Source: Erysipelotrichaceae bacterium (GTDB lineage: Bacteria > Bacillota_I > Bacilli_A > Erysipelotrichales > Erysipelotrichaceae). Taken from it: a stretch of DNA of 51,599 nt. Below are positions 51,589-51,599 of the stretch, one piece after another. The stretch lies in the NCBI GenBank assembly GCA_012523895.1, contig JAAYSZ010000026.1, positions 1 through 51,599 of the forward strand. Direction: 5' to 3'. The translations under genes and the position numbers were made by a program. Position 1 is the first letter of the stretch. Every line of letters starts with the position of its first letter. The notes below the pieces were generated by a model. It saw nothing but the letters and a program-made list of their open reading frames with translations, was not told where the DNA came from and searched no databases.

Positions 51589-51599
51589 CTAAAAAAAGC

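Noticed and set aside
1..51599. CRISPR arrays, insertion sequences, prophage or rRNA genes
   Set aside because: No spaced direct repeats, transposase, integrase or phage structural genes, and no rRNA-like sequence were seen on either strand.
1..51599. Mycoplasma-type genetic code (TGA as Trp)
   Set aside because: Several genes end at TGA in ATGA or GTGA overlaps, and tryptophans in conserved positions are TGG.

Overview
The window is about 51.6 kb of AT-rich DNA, by eye near 30% GC. It comes from a low-GC, Gram-positive-type (Bacillota-like) bacterium that is probably an anaerobe. Supporting signs are strong AGGAGG-type ribosome sites, a T-box leader, lipoprotein signals, and the YfhO, YitT, VanZ, TraX and FtsEX families. 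TGA is a stop and Trp is TGG, so this is not the Mycoplasma code. Peptidoglycan-facing genes (M23, PASTA, CtpA with a peptidoglycan-binding domain) argue for a walled cell. Fe-S-rich proteins (a ferredoxin-tailed aldo/keto reductase, MinD-like ATPases with ferredoxin domains, a GltD-like flavoprotein) argue for anaerobic life. A group near Erysipelotrichia, Izemoplasmatales or Haloplasma is possible, but the sequence alone does not settle it. I see no phage, insertion sequence or CRISPR array.

Layout. 0.1-2.1 kb: a two-component system with a PhoP-box-like repeat upstream. 2.3-5.9 kb: class I ribonucleotide reductase beta and alpha. 6.0-15.8 kb: one long operon with an M20 amidohydrolase, an esterase, a large ADP-ribosylglycohydrolase-fold protein, a complete BMP-type nucleoside ABC importer and a nucleoside hydrolase; it reads as import and dismantling of nucleosides, perhaps decorated ones. 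15.7-24.5 kb: membrane and housekeeping genes (TraX, an unknown, YfhO, a CNNM/CBS protein, an AI-2E-family protein, a cation:proton antiporter, an aldo/keto reductase). 24.5-27.65 kb: a minus-strand operon of DUF5320, DUF134, and two NifX-like plus two MinD-like Fe-S ATPase genes, resembling the orange-protein (orp) operon of sulfate reducers. Its consensus promoter is flanked by two copies of one operator. 27.7 kb: tRNA-Leu(UAG). 27.8-29.8 kb: an esterase/ATP-grasp pair.

29.9-37.1 kb has an aromatic flavour. A GltD-like oxidoreductase carries a C-terminal AroQ-type chorismate mutase domain with its catalytic residues intact. After an ABC exporter and an FAH-family enzyme comes a T-box leader with a probable Trp specifier, controlling a TrpXYZ-like ABC importer. 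37.2-40.1 kb: small membrane proteins, an XRE regulator, an alpha/beta hydrolase and VanZ. 40.2-47.6 kb: YitT, then the envelope module FtsE-FtsX-coiled-coil M23 hydrolase-CtpA, followed by UvrB. 47.6-51.6 kb: a PASTA protein without a kinase and a MacB-like ABC permease/ATPase pair.

The strongest candidates for something new are the GltD-chorismate mutase fusion, the amidohydrolase/esterase/ARH nucleoside operon, and the doubly-operated orp-like cluster.
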